Positions 47,392-57,156 of a DNA stretch of 64,000 nucleotides are shown here, piece by piece (position 1 is the stretch's first letter; each line of letters opens with the position of its first letter). The stretch is taken from the NCBI RefSeq assembly GCF_002289565.1, contig NZ_NTFY01000020.1, positions 19,362 through 83,361 of the forward strand. Direction: 5' to 3'. A program made the translations under genes and the position numbers. The DNA is from Rhodopirellula sp. SM50. Its GTDB lineage: Bacteria; Planctomycetota; Planctomycetia; Pirellulales; Pirellulaceae. The notes below the pieces were generated by a model that did not search any database, had not been told where the DNA came from, and saw nothing but the letters and a program-made list of their open reading frames with translations.

Positions 47392-47909
47392 GGTGTCGCT
47401 CCTTGGGGAATCGTCAAATCCGCCATTCGATCGCATCGTTGTGGAGTGGACATGCCTGCGTGTCCCCCGAACTCGGAATCAAACGGGGGAAGATGCCTCG
47501 CGTCAATTCGCCGTGCTTCCCCCTGAAAAACAGGGTGCCAATACCCTGAACCCCCTCAATGTAGACATCTGCACCGCCCGGTGGTTGTAATTCGGTACCA
47601 AAATTGCTCAAAATTCGCATGGATTTATGTGCAGCGCTGGAGTGATAATAATCGCATCTTCAACGATTTTGACCTCCGAGAGATTTCTCGTCGGTCATGG
47701 GCCTCTGCGGTTTGCCCCTCCGCAGAGGTTTTTTTATGTCGACAAAGCGCGGCACGGACATCCGTATCTGCCAGTTGGGAAGCATTGGCCACGTCTCCGC
47801 CGACGCTTCCGCCGATTGATCATCGGCGACTTGCCGGATACAACGTGGCGACGGTGGCAACTGAATCACCGGGATGCTGATTAGTCCACTTCCGACGAGA
47901 TCGTTCACG
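47392..47909. other. Intergenic with orphan terminator, possible small RNA
   Basis: 518 bp without a plausible gene. Upstream of the terminator at 47702 the sequence can form further stems (gacc/ggtc and gaga/tctc around 47668-47698), and gataat (about 47643-47648) could be a -10 box. See findings. Confidence 0.5.
47702..47735 (+). terminator. Intrinsic terminator without an upstream gene
   Basis: Perfect 9-bp stem cctctgcgg / ccgcagagg (47702-47710, 47720-47728) followed by seven T. The rightward strand has no ORF ending before it. Confidence 0.9.
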
Positions 47910-48158
47910 ATGAAACGAGACATGGTGCTTGTCCGCAAGCTTTTGGAATTTGTCGAAGCCAGGGGAGCGCGCCTGTTCAAGGGCTCGATTCAAATCGAAG
48001 GGTATGAGCGGGAGCAAATCACACTGCACTTGTACTTGCTGGCCGACGCCGGATTTATCGAACTGGGGCAGGACACCCTCGCGGACAAGGGACCGCTGGT
48101 GCTGACCTGGAAGGGCTGCGATTACTTGGATGACCTGAAGGCAAAAGACAGAAAGTAA
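47910..48158 (+). CDS. DUF2513 protein
   Basis: An 82-residue protein beginning MKRDMVLVRKLLEFVEARGA, the typical opening of DUF2513, and closing LTWKGCDYLDDLKAKDRK, also typical (winged-helix-like). The family often sits in mobile regions and phage-related loci; function unknown. ATG 47910 is chosen over an earlier in-frame start because it matches the family N-terminus. Confidence 0.85.
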   Translation: MKRDMVLVRKLLEFVEARGARLFKGSIQIEGYEREQITLHLYLLADAGFIELGQDTLADKGPLVLTWKGCDYLDDLKAKDRK

Positions 48159-48175
48159 GGATCATCGGAAAACGA

Positions 48176-48234
48176 AGTGGCGCAAGCTTGCCGCTTGCGT
48201 TGCCGGAATCACGAGCCGGAAGCTTGCGCCACTG
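48176..48234. repeat. Family A palindrome
   Basis: gtggcgcaagcttgccgctt ... ccggaagcttgcgccac between convergent genes. Confidence 0.82.
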
Positions 48235-48248
48235 TCCAAGAACTCCGT

Positions 48249-51200
48249 TTAACGCTGCAAGTACCGCACGATGGCTTGCAGCGCTTCGACGTCGAGAGTC
48301 GTTTCGAAACCTTCGGGCATCAACGAAGTGCCGGTGCTCTTGATTCGCTCGATCTGATCGCGACGAATGGTGGTTCGTTTTCCGTCGGCGTGTGCGATCG
48401 TCAGACTATCGCCGACTTCTGATTCGATCACTCCGGCCAACGTCCGCCCTTCATCGGTTTGAACCACATAGTTCTGGTACTTGGGTTCGACTGCCCGGTT
48501 GGGATCCAGAATCGCCTCCACCAGCGCCGCATCGCTGCGATTGGTCAGGTTCTGAAGACTGGCTCCGATCGCCACGCCACTGGGGTCGGGTGAATGACAC
48601 ACGCCGCAGTGTTTCTCAAACAGCGTGCGTCCGAGTTCAAGTTCATTCTCAGCGGACTGATCGAGTGATTCGCTGCGTGCGGAGAATTTCGCCAAGTAGT
48701 CGCGCACGATTTCGCCACGCTGTTTGGACCCACCGCTGCGAAGGATCCGCGCGGCCATCACCCGCATCGATTGGCTGCCCGATTTGAGCAAGTGTTCGCG
48801 GGTCGCCAGAGAAAGCTCGTTGGCTCGGATCCGCTCGGCTTGCAACGCTTGCAGCAACGCCTCGGTTGCCTGACGCCGGGCGAGCAACTGGGAAATCAGA
48901 TGGTCTCTGACTGCGATGGAGAACGTGGGCCAGCGATCAATCAACTCATTCAGAATCTCGTTGTCGTTCTGGCTTGCCAACCCGGAGATGGCTTCACACT
49001 GAACCGAAGCGGGGGTCGCCGGATTCAGCAGCGCGATCAGAAACTCCGTCCGCGGTCCGTCGGCTTCGAGATTCAAGCTGATCAGGCTGACCGCGCGGCA
49101 CCGCGAGGATTCCGGTTGCGCCGCATCGACGGCCACACGTTCGGCCCGTTGCTGAAGGGGGCGCAAGACCTTGGACAAACCGGAACGCTGCGACACGGAA
49201 TTGCCCGTCGCACCGACAAAACATTCTGCCAGTCGGAGCTGCGTTTCGAAATCCAGTTCGGACGACCCCAGCCGGGCCGCCGCCAGTTCCTCGATCGGCG
49301 AGTCATGCTGTTGCGCGGTTGCCAAGACGCGGCGCAATAGTGCGACGCGATGATCGGTGAATTGAACGGGGTGTTCCGAGGCCTGCTGAAGGATCGCGTC
49401 GGCGATCGGAATCGCGTGCGCCGTTGCCGAACTGGCGACGGCATCGGCCAGCCATTGATCAAGGTCCGATCGGGTCGCGATCTTGGCCAGCGCGATTCCG
49501 GCTACATCGGAGTCGGATTCTCCTAGCGCTAACGCGGCCTGCAAGGCGACCGATGCGTCTTGGTGCCCGGCGAGTTTGCTCAGATGGTTGAGCACTTTGT
49601 CAGAACCTTCCAAATGGCGTTCGCTCAACCGAGCCGCGACGAGCAATACGCCGGGATCGGCATCGGTCAACGCGCCGGCGAGTGTGTCCTCGTCCAACGC
49701 GTCGAACGTGGCCAGGATGGACAAAGCATGCAATCTCGCAAACTGGCTGGGATCGGCCTTCGCCATCGACTTGAGCGCCGGCCGAACGTTGTCGGCGTCG
49801 CGATGGATCAACAGACGCTGGGCGTCGTCGCGAAGCGGCCCGATCGGTGAACGTAGCAATCGCACCAACGCCTCGTCGGACAGTTCACGCAGAACGGGAA
49901 TCGGTTCGGCTTGCTCGTCCACCGGTTTGACACGATAGATGCGGCCGAGCTGCTCGCCGGAACGCAAGTCCAAGCGTTCTTGCCATGCATCGGGAATCCA
50001 CTCCGGATGCTCGATCACCTCGCGATACATGTCCACGACGTACAGCATGCCGTCGGGACCGATCAAGGCCCGCACGGGGCGGAACCAGGGATCGGTCGAT
50101 GCCAAGAATTCACGTTCCGTTTCCTGCTCCAAACGTTTGGCGCGGAATGTCGCGCCGCGGGGTTGCAGCACCGTTCGGTGCACCAGGTTGTGAACGGGCT
50201 CGCACACAAACGCAACGGTCTGGTCGGGGGCCCCGAACGACGGCGACCGCGCAATGATACTGCTGCAGGCGGACGTGAATCGATTGGCCGCGAACAGATC
50301 GTTGAATCGTTCCGCGGCAGACGTCAATGGAAAGACCGGTGGCGCGACCGCGGGCGTGAACAGCTGTTGTTTGTTTGATGAAAACGAGACGGCGGTGTTG
50401 CGTTTCAGGTAGTGATCGTCGATCGGGAAATGAAACATCGGCAACGAATTGCTGTTGCCGAACCAACGGCCGGCACTGTCGCGGCTGCGGACGAATTGAG
50501 TTCGTCCGCTGGTGACATCGATGCGACCGCTGTCCGGCCAAATCTGAACATCGTGTCCCGAGGCATCGATCGTCTGGCCCGTCGTGACGCTGGTGAGTGT
50601 TGCCAAATTGTCTCCCGCCGCCAAATGCAGGGAATGGTCCAGACCGTAGGTGAAGCCGTTGATCCGGTGCTGGGGGTTGGCCAGTCGAAAACCGGTGTAG
50701 ACCGATTGGACGTCGTCGGCGTGACCGTCGCCGTTGGTGTCACGGGCAAACAGGACATCGGGGGCGGCGGAGATCAAGACGCCGTCTTTCCAGGGGTGGA
50801 TCCCGGTCGGAAACGGCAGTCCGTCCAGAAACGTCGTCGCTTTGTCGAACGTCCCGTCGCCATCGGAGTCGGTCAACGATTTGATGCGGCCCCCATCGGT
50901 GCCTTCGGGGTAATCACCCATCTCGACGACCCACAGATTTCCGTCGTCACCGAAGGCGATGTTGACGGGGTCTCGGACCAACGGTTCCGCGGCAACGAGT
51001 TCGACTTGGTAGTCCTCGGAGACGTGAATCGACCTCAGCGAGGTTGCCGGGGGCTGTGGGCGAGGACGTCCACTGCTTTTGACAATCTCTGCGACTCGGC
51101 GGATCAACAAGTCTTCAGAGCCCGCTGCCCAGGGACCGGGAAGGCTGTAATAGATTCCCGATCGATCGTATTCGTAGCCGCCTTCGGATCGCATCCGCTC

Positions 51201-52454
51201 GCTGGCGATGTAGCCGAGCACATCATTGCTGTACGCCGAAACCCACAACTTCGGATCTTCAAACGTTTTCTTCAGACGCAGCGCATAGTCGACCACGACT
51301 TCGCCGCCCAAAAAGATCATCGTCAACTGGTCACCGAAACGCCACGATTGGATCGGCACGGGATACGTCGCCGGCAGCCGCCCTTTCTCTTCGAGAACCT
51401 TGAGCATGTGTTCGGCATGCCGGCGGGTTTGCGGGCGCGATTCGCTCAGTCGCTGTTGCAGTTCTTCTTTCGTCGGTAAATCAAACGACAGAGCCGCGTA
51501 GTCAAAGTGTGCTTCGACGTCCGAGTCGATCGACGGCAGTTCCGATCGGACGACTCGCCCGACTTCCTCAGCCAAGGTCTGACCATGCATTCGCGCCATG
51601 TCTGCGGTACCGCGTGGGTTGGGATTGGCATCCGCTCCACATCCGATCGTGCACAGCGCAATCGCATCGGGAAAGGTTTGTTCCAGTTCAGTTGCCGCGT
51701 AGCCCGCCCAGTCGGCATTGATCTTGTAGTAATCGCCTCCGACGGTGGTGCAGTGACAGGCGTAGTTGAAAATCAAACCCCGGACCGACCCCGTCGGCGT
51801 CGAGATTCGCAGCACGGGGACGGAATGATCGACCGGGCCATCGGCTTGTATGCCAAAGCCCGTCCATTTGCCGTCGGACAAGACGCGGCGATTGGCGGCA
51901 AATCCCGCCCGGCCGACGCCATAGGCCAGTTGTGCCGGTTGCAAATCGCCGATCGCGAGCCCCACCGAATGCACGATCGCCGCATCCAATTGTGACCGAT
52001 AGCGCTGGGCCGCCTCGGCTTCCGCTTGCGAGAGTGGCGTGGCGAAAATATTCGACAGTTGGCCTCCCAAGTCGGGACCACTGTGAGTGTGGGTGCTGCA
52101 GAACACGATCCGCTCACGTGGGATCGCATGCTTGGATTCGATCGCAGACGCCAGTTGTCGCGTGTGGGCACCGGACAGTCCGATGTTGTCGATGCTCAGC
52201 AACACCAAGTGCTCTCCTTGCGCGGCGTCGGTTTCCGATTTCAAACACACCGCGCGGACAAACAAACGGGTGTCGACCCCTTCGCTGGCGTGATCGCGAT
52301 TGCCATAGCCGGACATCCGAACCGGTTCGGCGGGCGTCACGTCTTGCTTGGCAAAACCGGCCTGCCACGTCGTCGCCGCCCCAGCCGAAGGGGCGTGATT
52401 CAACGACAACCCGAGCGTCAAAGCGATCCACGCGAATCGATAAACTGAATTCAT
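48249..52454 (-). CDS. Ceramidase-like / PVC dehydrogenase / HEAT / cytochrome fusion protein
   Basis: A 1401-residue exported protein joining four modules. After a signal peptide (about 5-27) residues 30-450 resemble neutral ceramidase N-terminal domains, with the zinc motif CSTHTHSGPD and NYACHCTTVGG. From about 471 a PVC-type membrane-bound dehydrogenase beta-propeller starts (VSEDYQVELVAAEPLVRDPV; YVVDMYREVIEHPEW). Residues about 890-1230 are HEAT-like helical repeats. A C-terminal haem domain has HCGVCH near 1283 and ends LDVEALQAIVRYLQR. It probably works in the periplasm; the haem may take electrons from the dehydrogenase part. Substrate unknown. The ceramidase fusion is known from other Planctomycetes only as far as I recall. 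Confidence 0.9.
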   Translation of the reverse strand: MNSVYRFAWIALTLGLSLNHAPSAGAATTWQAGFAKQDVTPAEPVRMSGYGNRDHASEGVDTRLFVRAVCLKSETDAAQGEHLVLLSIDNIGLSGAHTRQLASAIESKHAIPRERIVFCSTHTHSGPDLGGQLSNIFATPLSQAEAEAAQRYRSQLDAAIVHSVGLAIGDLQPAQLAYGVGRAGFAANRRVLSDGKWTGFGIQADGPVDHSVPVLRISTPTGSVRGLIFNYACHCTTVGGDYYKINADWAGYAATELEQTFPDAIALCTIGCGADANPNPRGTADMARMHGQTLAEEVGRVVRSELPSIDSDVEAHFDYAALSFDLPTKEELQQRLSESRPQTRRHAEHMLKVLEEKGRLPATYPVPIQSWRFGDQLTMIFLGGEVVVDYALRLKKTFEDPKLWVSAYSNDVLGYIASERMRSEGGYEYDRSGIYYSLPGPWAAGSEDLLIRRVAEIVKSSGRPRPQPPATSLRSIHVSEDYQVELVAAEPLVRDPVNIAFGDDGNLWVVEMGDYPEGTDGGRIKSLTDSDGDGTFDKATTFLDGLPFPTGIHPWKDGVLISAAPDVLFARDTNGDGHADDVQSVYTGFRLANPQHRINGFTYGLDHSLHLAAGDNLATLTSVTTGQTIDASGHDVQIWPDSGRIDVTSGRTQFVRSRDSAGRWFGNSNSLPMFHFPIDDHYLKRNTAVSFSSNKQQLFTPAVAPPVFPLTSAAERFNDLFAANRFTSACSSIIARSPSFGAPDQTVAFVCEPVHNLVHRTVLQPRGATFRAKRLEQETEREFLASTDPWFRPVRALIGPDGMLYVVDMYREVIEHPEWIPDAWQERLDLRSGEQLGRIYRVKPVDEQAEPIPVLRELSDEALVRLLRSPIGPLRDDAQRLLIHRDADNVRPALKSMAKADPSQFARLHALSILATFDALDEDTLAGALTDADPGVLLVAARLSERHLEGSDKVLNHLSKLAGHQDASVALQAALALGESDSDVAGIALAKIATRSDLDQWLADAVASSATAHAIPIADAILQQASEHPVQFTDHRVALLRRVLATAQQHDSPIEELAAARLGSSELDFETQLRLAECFVGATGNSVSQRSGLSKVLRPLQQRAERVAVDAAQPESSRCRAVSLISLNLEADGPRTEFLIALLNPATPASVQCEAISGLASQNDNEILNELIDRWPTFSIAVRDHLISQLLARRQATEALLQALQAERIRANELSLATREHLLKSGSQSMRVMAARILRSGGSKQRGEIVRDYLAKFSARSESLDQSAENELELGRTLFEKHCGVCHSPDPSGVAIGASLQNLTNRSDAALVEAILDPNRAVEPKYQNYVVQTDEGRTLAGVIESEVGDSLTIAHADGKRTTIRRDQIERIKSTGTSLMPEGFETTLDVEALQAIVRYLQR

Positions 52455-52509
52455 AGGTCTCTGCCGTCCTTTTCTGTCTCTCGAACCAAAGCCACCATCC
52501 TAGCCGAAA

Positions 52510-52550
52510 AAAGTGGCGTAAGCTTCCAGCTTGCGAATCCAGCAGGCAAC
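52510..52550. repeat. Family A half copy
   Basis: gtggcgtaagcttccagctt with no clear second arm. Confidence 0.7.
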
Positions 52551-52726
52551 GAGCGATCAATTACTGGCGCACGGGACTCGTAACCTCGTCCACTACGAAA
52601 TGCGTCACTTATTGAACGTGCGTTGCTAAGCGACAAGCTGCGATCCACTCTCCCCCACCCGCCTGACGATTCGCTAGACTTGGGGCAACCAAAAACCCTT
52701 CACGACCGCCGACGCTCCGAGATGTC

Positions 52727-53293
52727 ATGAACGATCCATCCCATGAAAACGATCCGGTGAATCCATACGCGCCGACGGACTATCTCTCCAAAGATACCTT
52801 CGTCGATCAAAATGCCCCGCCGGAACTCGCCAGTCGGTTGTCGCGTCTCGGTGCGGTCATCATCGATGGGTTTCTGATGATGTTCATCATTTTTCCCGTT
52901 CAGGTCGTCACGGATTTCACCGCACGGGCCGTGACGGGTGAGGTCAGTCTGTTGGAACAGTTGGCGATGTCCGTGTTCGGCATGATCGTGTTTTTGATTC
53001 TTAACGGCTACCTGCTGATCACGCGAGGCCAATCGATCGGCAAACTGGCCGCGGGCATCCGCATCGTGGACGCGGAGACGAACGAGTTGATTTCGTTTCT
53101 GCGAATCTATGTCTATCGCTATCTCTGGACCCTTCCCTTCACCTTCACCACGTTGATCATTCCCGGTTTTACCGACGACTATTTGATCAATCTGGTGTTC
53201 CTTGTCGATGCGCTGATGATTTTCCGCGCCGACAAACGCTGTCTGCATGATCTGATCGCGGGGTCGAAGGTGGTGAAGGTACATCGGACGTAG
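52727..53293 (+). CDS. RDD-family membrane protein
   Basis: A 188-residue membrane protein with the RDD signature ASRLSRLGAVIIDGF, GQSIGKLAAGIRIVD and three to four membrane segments (about 46-66, 82-105, 138-160). It begins with an NPYAP-type N-terminus. RDD proteins are suspected to transport ions or small solutes. It lies just before two ABC transporter pairs and may belong to their operon (about 50 bp to the next start). Confidence 0.9.
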   Translation: MNDPSHENDPVNPYAPTDYLSKDTFVDQNAPPELASRLSRLGAVIIDGFLMMFIIFPVQVVTDFTARAVTGEVSLLEQLAMSVFGMIVFLILNGYLLITRGQSIGKLAAGIRIVDAETNELISFLRIYVYRYLWTLPFTFTTLIIPGFTDDYLINLVFLVDALMIFRADKRCLHDLIAGSKVVKVHRT

Positions 53294-53342
53294 GTGTCTG
53301 CCGACGAGCCACCTCGCGCTCGCGTCCTGGGAGGACGACAAA

Positions 53343-54326
53343 CTGGAACCGATCATCGAGATCGACAACGTCTGTAAACGCTACGGAGGCATCGAAGCCT
53401 TGCGGGATGTTTCGCTGCGCATTCCACCGGGTGTGACCGGATTGTTGGGGCCCAACGGATCGGGCAAGAGCACGCTGATCAAGGCGCTGCTGGGGCTGTT
53501 GCACACCCATGCCGGCAACGGGCGCGTGCTCGATTACAAGTGGCCGCGTGACACCAAGGCGATCCGCGATTCGATCGGCTACCTGCCCGAAGACGATTGT
53601 TACATCGCGGGACTGGAGGGGATTGAGTCGGTTTCGTTGATGGCCCAGCTGTCCGGGTTGTCCGGCCGCGAAGGGTTGCGGCGCAGCCACGAAATGATGG
53701 ACTTTTGCGGATTCGGCGAAGAGCGTTACCGGGAAGTCGAATCGTATTCCACCGGAATGCGCCAGAAATTGAAATTTGCCCAGGCGCTCGTGCATGATCC
53801 GCCGCTATTGATTCTTGATGAGCCGACGACGGGGCTGGATCCGGACCAGCGACTGGCGATGTTGCGGCGGATCCGGACGTTGGCCACACGTCATGGCAAA
53901 TCGGTCATTCTGTCGACGCATATCTTGCCCGATGTCAAAACGGTGTGCGATCACGTGGTCATCCTGGTGGGCGGAACGGTGCGCGTCATCGACACGCTGG
54001 AAAACCTGAGCCGACCGATCGAGCCGACGATGCACGTTTCGGTCATCGGTGATCACGCCGCGCTGGCCCGTCGGGTCAGCAGCGAAGGGCATCGCGTGGA
54101 TTGGCACCCCAAGACCGCAACCCTGCGGATCGGCGGCATCGATCCCGATCAAACCCAGCGATTGTGGACGTGGGCGGCGGAGACCGACACGGCGATCCGG
54201 CGTCTGGAGCCGGCCGTCAACTCGCTGGAGCAGATTTTTATCGATGTCGCCTCGGGGTCGCTGACGGCGGGAATCGACGCGGATCCAAGTCTGAATCCCT
54301 TGGAGGTCGTCCGTGCCCGTTCATGA
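53343..54326 (+). CDS. ABC transporter ATPase, first pair (CTG start)
   Basis: A 327-residue ATPase: Walker A LLGPNGSGKSTL, signature YSTGMRQKLKFAQ, Walker B LLILDEPTTGLDP and the switch His in STHILPDV. No ATG, GTG or TTG gives a full N-terminus. The CTG at 53343 yields MEPIIEIDNVCKRYGGIEAL, the usual start of such proteins, and has GGAGG 9 nt upstream. TTG 53400 would cut off the first beta strand. It works with the permease that follows, with which it overlaps by 14 bp. Confidence 0.9.
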   Translation: MEPIIEIDNVCKRYGGIEALRDVSLRIPPGVTGLLGPNGSGKSTLIKALLGLLHTHAGNGRVLDYKWPRDTKAIRDSIGYLPEDDCYIAGLEGIESVSLMAQLSGLSGREGLRRSHEMMDFCGFGEERYREVESYSTGMRQKLKFAQALVHDPPLLILDEPTTGLDPDQRLAMLRRIRTLATRHGKSVILSTHILPDVKTVCDHVVILVGGTVRVIDTLENLSRPIEPTMHVSVIGDHAALARRVSSEGHRVDWHPKTATLRIGGIDPDQTQRLWTWAAETDTAIRRLEPAVNSLEQIFIDVASGSLTAGIDADPSLNPLEVVRARS

Positions 54327-55308
54327 TTTGGGGTACCGAAAGTGGTCGGGCGTTCGCGCCGATCAGTTTCTTCGACCATTGGTGATCGCCCGCGGAGGCG
54401 TCGCATTGATTTTGAAGCGGCGTTGGCTGCGGATGCTGTTGGTGCTGGCCTGGCTGCCGGTCATGTTGCCGGCGCTGGGGATTTTTGCGTTTGAGTTTTC
54501 GTCGACCGAGCCGGACATGCAGCGGATGATCGTCAGCACGGTCAGCGGTCCGTTGGGACGTCCCGACTTGGGAGCCTTGATTCTCGCGGACCCGGAATCT
54601 GCCCGGCATGAAGTCTGGTCGACGCTGATTTTGGCCTACTTCCGCTACCCCCAACTATTCGCGATGGTCGGTTTGATCGGGCTGATCGCACCCCTGTTGA
54701 TCTCCTACGATCTCCGTACCAAAGCGTACTTGATGTACTTTTCTCGGCCGCTGTCACCGACGCAATACATCGTCGGCAAGTCCGCGGTGATTTGGTTTTT
54801 TCTGGCCGTCGTTGCGACCGTTCCGGCATGGTTGTTGTACGTGATGGGCGTGTTGCTTTCGCCCGACTTGTCGGTGATCACCCAGACCTGGGACATTCCG
54901 CTGCGGATCTTGGCGGCGTCGGTGGTTTTGATGCTTCCGACGACGACGCTGGCCGTTGTCTATTCGTCGTTGACTGCCGAAAGCCGATACGCGACGTTTG
55001 CCTGGTTTGCGACCTGGGCGATGGGGTTTGTGGCGTATCAATTCTTGACCTTCACCACTGCGGCGATGTCCGGCAAACGACCGCCGAGGGGACGACGCGG
55101 ACCGATCAATTGGGAGGAGTACGGCGTGGATCTGGATCGTTGGCGCCTGCTCTCGCCGTACCACACGCTCGGTAAAGTCGAAGCCTGGGTGTTCGGATTG
55201 GACACCACCGCCGCCAGCGTCGTTCCCGCGATCGGTGTCCTGGCCGGCATCACCGTGATCGGATTTTGGATCGTGCACCGCCGCATCGTCGCGAGGCTAA
55301 GTGTTTGA
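54313..55308 (+). CDS. ABC-2 type permease, first pair
   Basis: A 331-residue membrane protein with about six membrane segments (around 41-60, 98-120, 154-178, 193-217, 232-250, 304-325). It starts at GTG 54313, with GGAGG six nt upstream inside the ATPase gene. The cargo is not evident. Confidence 0.88.
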   Translation: MPVHDLGYRKWSGVRADQFLRPLVIARGGVALILKRRWLRMLLVLAWLPVMLPALGIFAFEFSSTEPDMQRMIVSTVSGPLGRPDLGALILADPESARHEVWSTLILAYFRYPQLFAMVGLIGLIAPLLISYDLRTKAYLMYFSRPLSPTQYIVGKSAVIWFFLAVVATVPAWLLYVMGVLLSPDLSVITQTWDIPLRILAASVVLMLPTTTLAVVYSSLTAESRYATFAWFATWAMGFVAYQFLTFTTAAMSGKRPPRGRRGPINWEEYGVDLDRWRLLSPYHTLGKVEAWVFGLDTTAASVVPAIGVLAGITVIGFWIVHRRIVARLSV

Positions 55309-55311
55309 GCG

Positions 55312-56247
55312 ATGATTGAACTCCATCAAGTCAGCAAGATGTACGGGAACGTGGTCGGCGTCAACGATCTGAACGTCACCTTGGAATCGGCCGCCTACGG
55401 ATTGATCGGCCCCAACGGTTCGGGCAAGACGACGCTGATCAATTTGTTGATCGGTCATTTTTGTCCCACCCTGGGCAGCGTGCGTGTGTTCGGGAGCAAC
55501 CCGACGAAAGACCGGAGTCTTCTTCGCAACATCGGCCTCTGCCCGGCTTCGGATGTGTTGTATCCCAATGTTTCCGCGCTGGAATGGGTCAAGTATCTCG
55601 TTCGCTTGCACGGCATCTCGCGTCGCGAGAGCCGCAGCATGGCTGAACAGGCACTGGAGATCGTGGGGATGAGCGACGCCATGCATCGGCCGATGGGAAC
55701 CTATTCGCTGGGAATGCGGCAACGGACGAAAATCGCCCAGGCGATCGCCCACCAGCCGGACCTGTTGATCTTGGACGAACCCTACAACGGGCTGGACCCG
55801 GTCGGTCGGGCGGACATGACGGCGGTCCTCAAGGCCTGGACGGACGAAGGGCGGGGGCTGTTGTTTGCCAGTCACGTGTTGCAGGAGATCGAAGCGGTCA
55901 CATCGTCGTTCTTGTTGATTTACGGAGGACGCTTGCTGGCTTCGGGGACGGCCGACGAGATCGAATCGATCCTGGCCGACACGCCGCAACAGGTCCGCGT
56001 GATCGGGCCCGACGCCGCGCGGCTGGTGCATCGGTTGGCCGATGTTCCGTGGGTCGACTCGCTGTCCTTGTCCGCCGGTCGAACCGAACTGACGGTTTCA
56101 TTGCGCGACCCCGGCGAGTTCTACCGTCAGTTGCCGCACTGGATTCGCAGTGACGGACTCGCGATCGAGCGGTTGCGGACGTCCAATGGCAACCTGGAAA
56201 CGTTGTTCGAATCGCTGCTGAAACATCATCGCGGAGAAACGCCTTGA
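55312..56247 (+). CDS. ABC transporter ATPase, second pair
   Basis: A 311-residue ATPase: Walker A LIGPNGSGKTTLINLL, signature YSLGMRQRTKIAQ, Walker B LLILDEPYNGLDP and SHVLQEIE. It starts three bases after the previous permease stop. It resembles the first ATPase but is not a close copy. It overlaps the next permease by four bases. Confidence 0.93.
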   Translation: MIELHQVSKMYGNVVGVNDLNVTLESAAYGLIGPNGSGKTTLINLLIGHFCPTLGSVRVFGSNPTKDRSLLRNIGLCPASDVLYPNVSALEWVKYLVRLHGISRRESRSMAEQALEIVGMSDAMHRPMGTYSLGMRQRTKIAQAIAHQPDLLILDEPYNGLDPVGRADMTAVLKAWTDEGRGLLFASHVLQEIEAVTSSFLLIYGGRLLASGTADEIESILADTPQQVRVIGPDAARLVHRLADVPWVDSLSLSAGRTELTVSLRDPGEFYRQLPHWIRSDGLAIERLRTSNGNLETLFESLLKHHRGETP

Positions 56248-57038
56248 ACAAGCTGACGTTGCCGCTGGCGGTGATGAGTTTTGAACTGCGCCGTTCGCTG
56301 ACGGTCGGCCGAATCGCGATTTGGTTCATCCTGGTGGCGTTTCCGGTCGCGATCATCACCGCCATTCATCTGATCGCCAAGATTGAAATGGGCGAACGGT
56401 TCGACCCCGAGAAACTGGTCGAGCCGCTGGGGATGGCGATGTATTTTTTGATCCCCGAAGTCAGTTGTCTGTTGGGGTTGTTGTTGTGGGCAACACCGGC
56501 GATCAGTACCGAAATCGAAGGCCAAACGTGGGTGTATTTGACCATGCGTTCTTCCGGCCGACGAATGGTCTTGATCGGGAAATACTTGACGGCCGTGGTT
56601 TGGACGCTCTCGGCGTCCCTGGCCGCAGTGGCGCTCTGCACGATCTTGGTCGATTCTCCGATCGGGTCCGAATTGTGGTGGGTGTTGACGAAATTGGTCG
56701 TGCTGTCCTGCTTTGTTCATGCGGCCCTGTACTTGATGATCGGCACGATTTTCTATCGACGCACCATGGTTGCTGCGGTCATGTATACCGTCGCGGTGGA
56801 GTACGTCGTCTCGTTTATTCCCGCGCTGGTCAACAAGTTCACAATCAATTACCGACTGCGCGGTTTGTTGGCCGATTGGATGCAGTGGGACGATGCCCGG
56901 AGTCAAGCGGAACACATCTTCGGCAACGAACCCGTCTCCACGCATCTGCAACTGCTGGGCGTGATGGTCGTCCTTTTCTTGGGCATCGCACTGTACCGAG
57001 TCGAACGCACCGAATATCCGACCCAACAAGAAGGCTGA
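56244..57038 (+). CDS. ABC-2 type permease, second pair
   Basis: A 264-residue membrane protein with about six membrane segments. It starts at TTG 56244 (TTGA overlapping the ATPase stop), with GGAG 8 nt before. No family motif beyond hydrophobic pattern; partner inferred from position. Confidence 0.87.
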   Translation: MNKLTLPLAVMSFELRRSLTVGRIAIWFILVAFPVAIITAIHLIAKIEMGERFDPEKLVEPLGMAMYFLIPEVSCLLGLLLWATPAISTEIEGQTWVYLTMRSSGRRMVLIGKYLTAVVWTLSASLAAVALCTILVDSPIGSELWWVLTKLVVLSCFVHAALYLMIGTIFYRRTMVAAVMYTVAVEYVVSFIPALVNKFTINYRLRGLLADWMQWDDARSQAEHIFGNEPVSTHLQLLGVMVVLFLGIALYRVERTEYPTQQEG

Positions 57039-57052
57039 GACGGGGAACCGCG

Positions 57053-57125
57053 TTAGCGGTAGGGCGCGAGCCCTCCGGTCTTTCACGGTGTTTTGGAAGC
57101 GCGACCGGACGGCTCGCGGGCTGTC
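57053..57125. repeat. Family B inner palindrome
   Basis: gcggtagggcgcgagccctc and gcgaccggacggctcgcggg; imperfect copy of the inner part of 14066-14213. Confidence 0.75.
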
Positions 57126-57156
57126 GATCATCGCGTTGCCCGGCCCCGGTTCCGCT

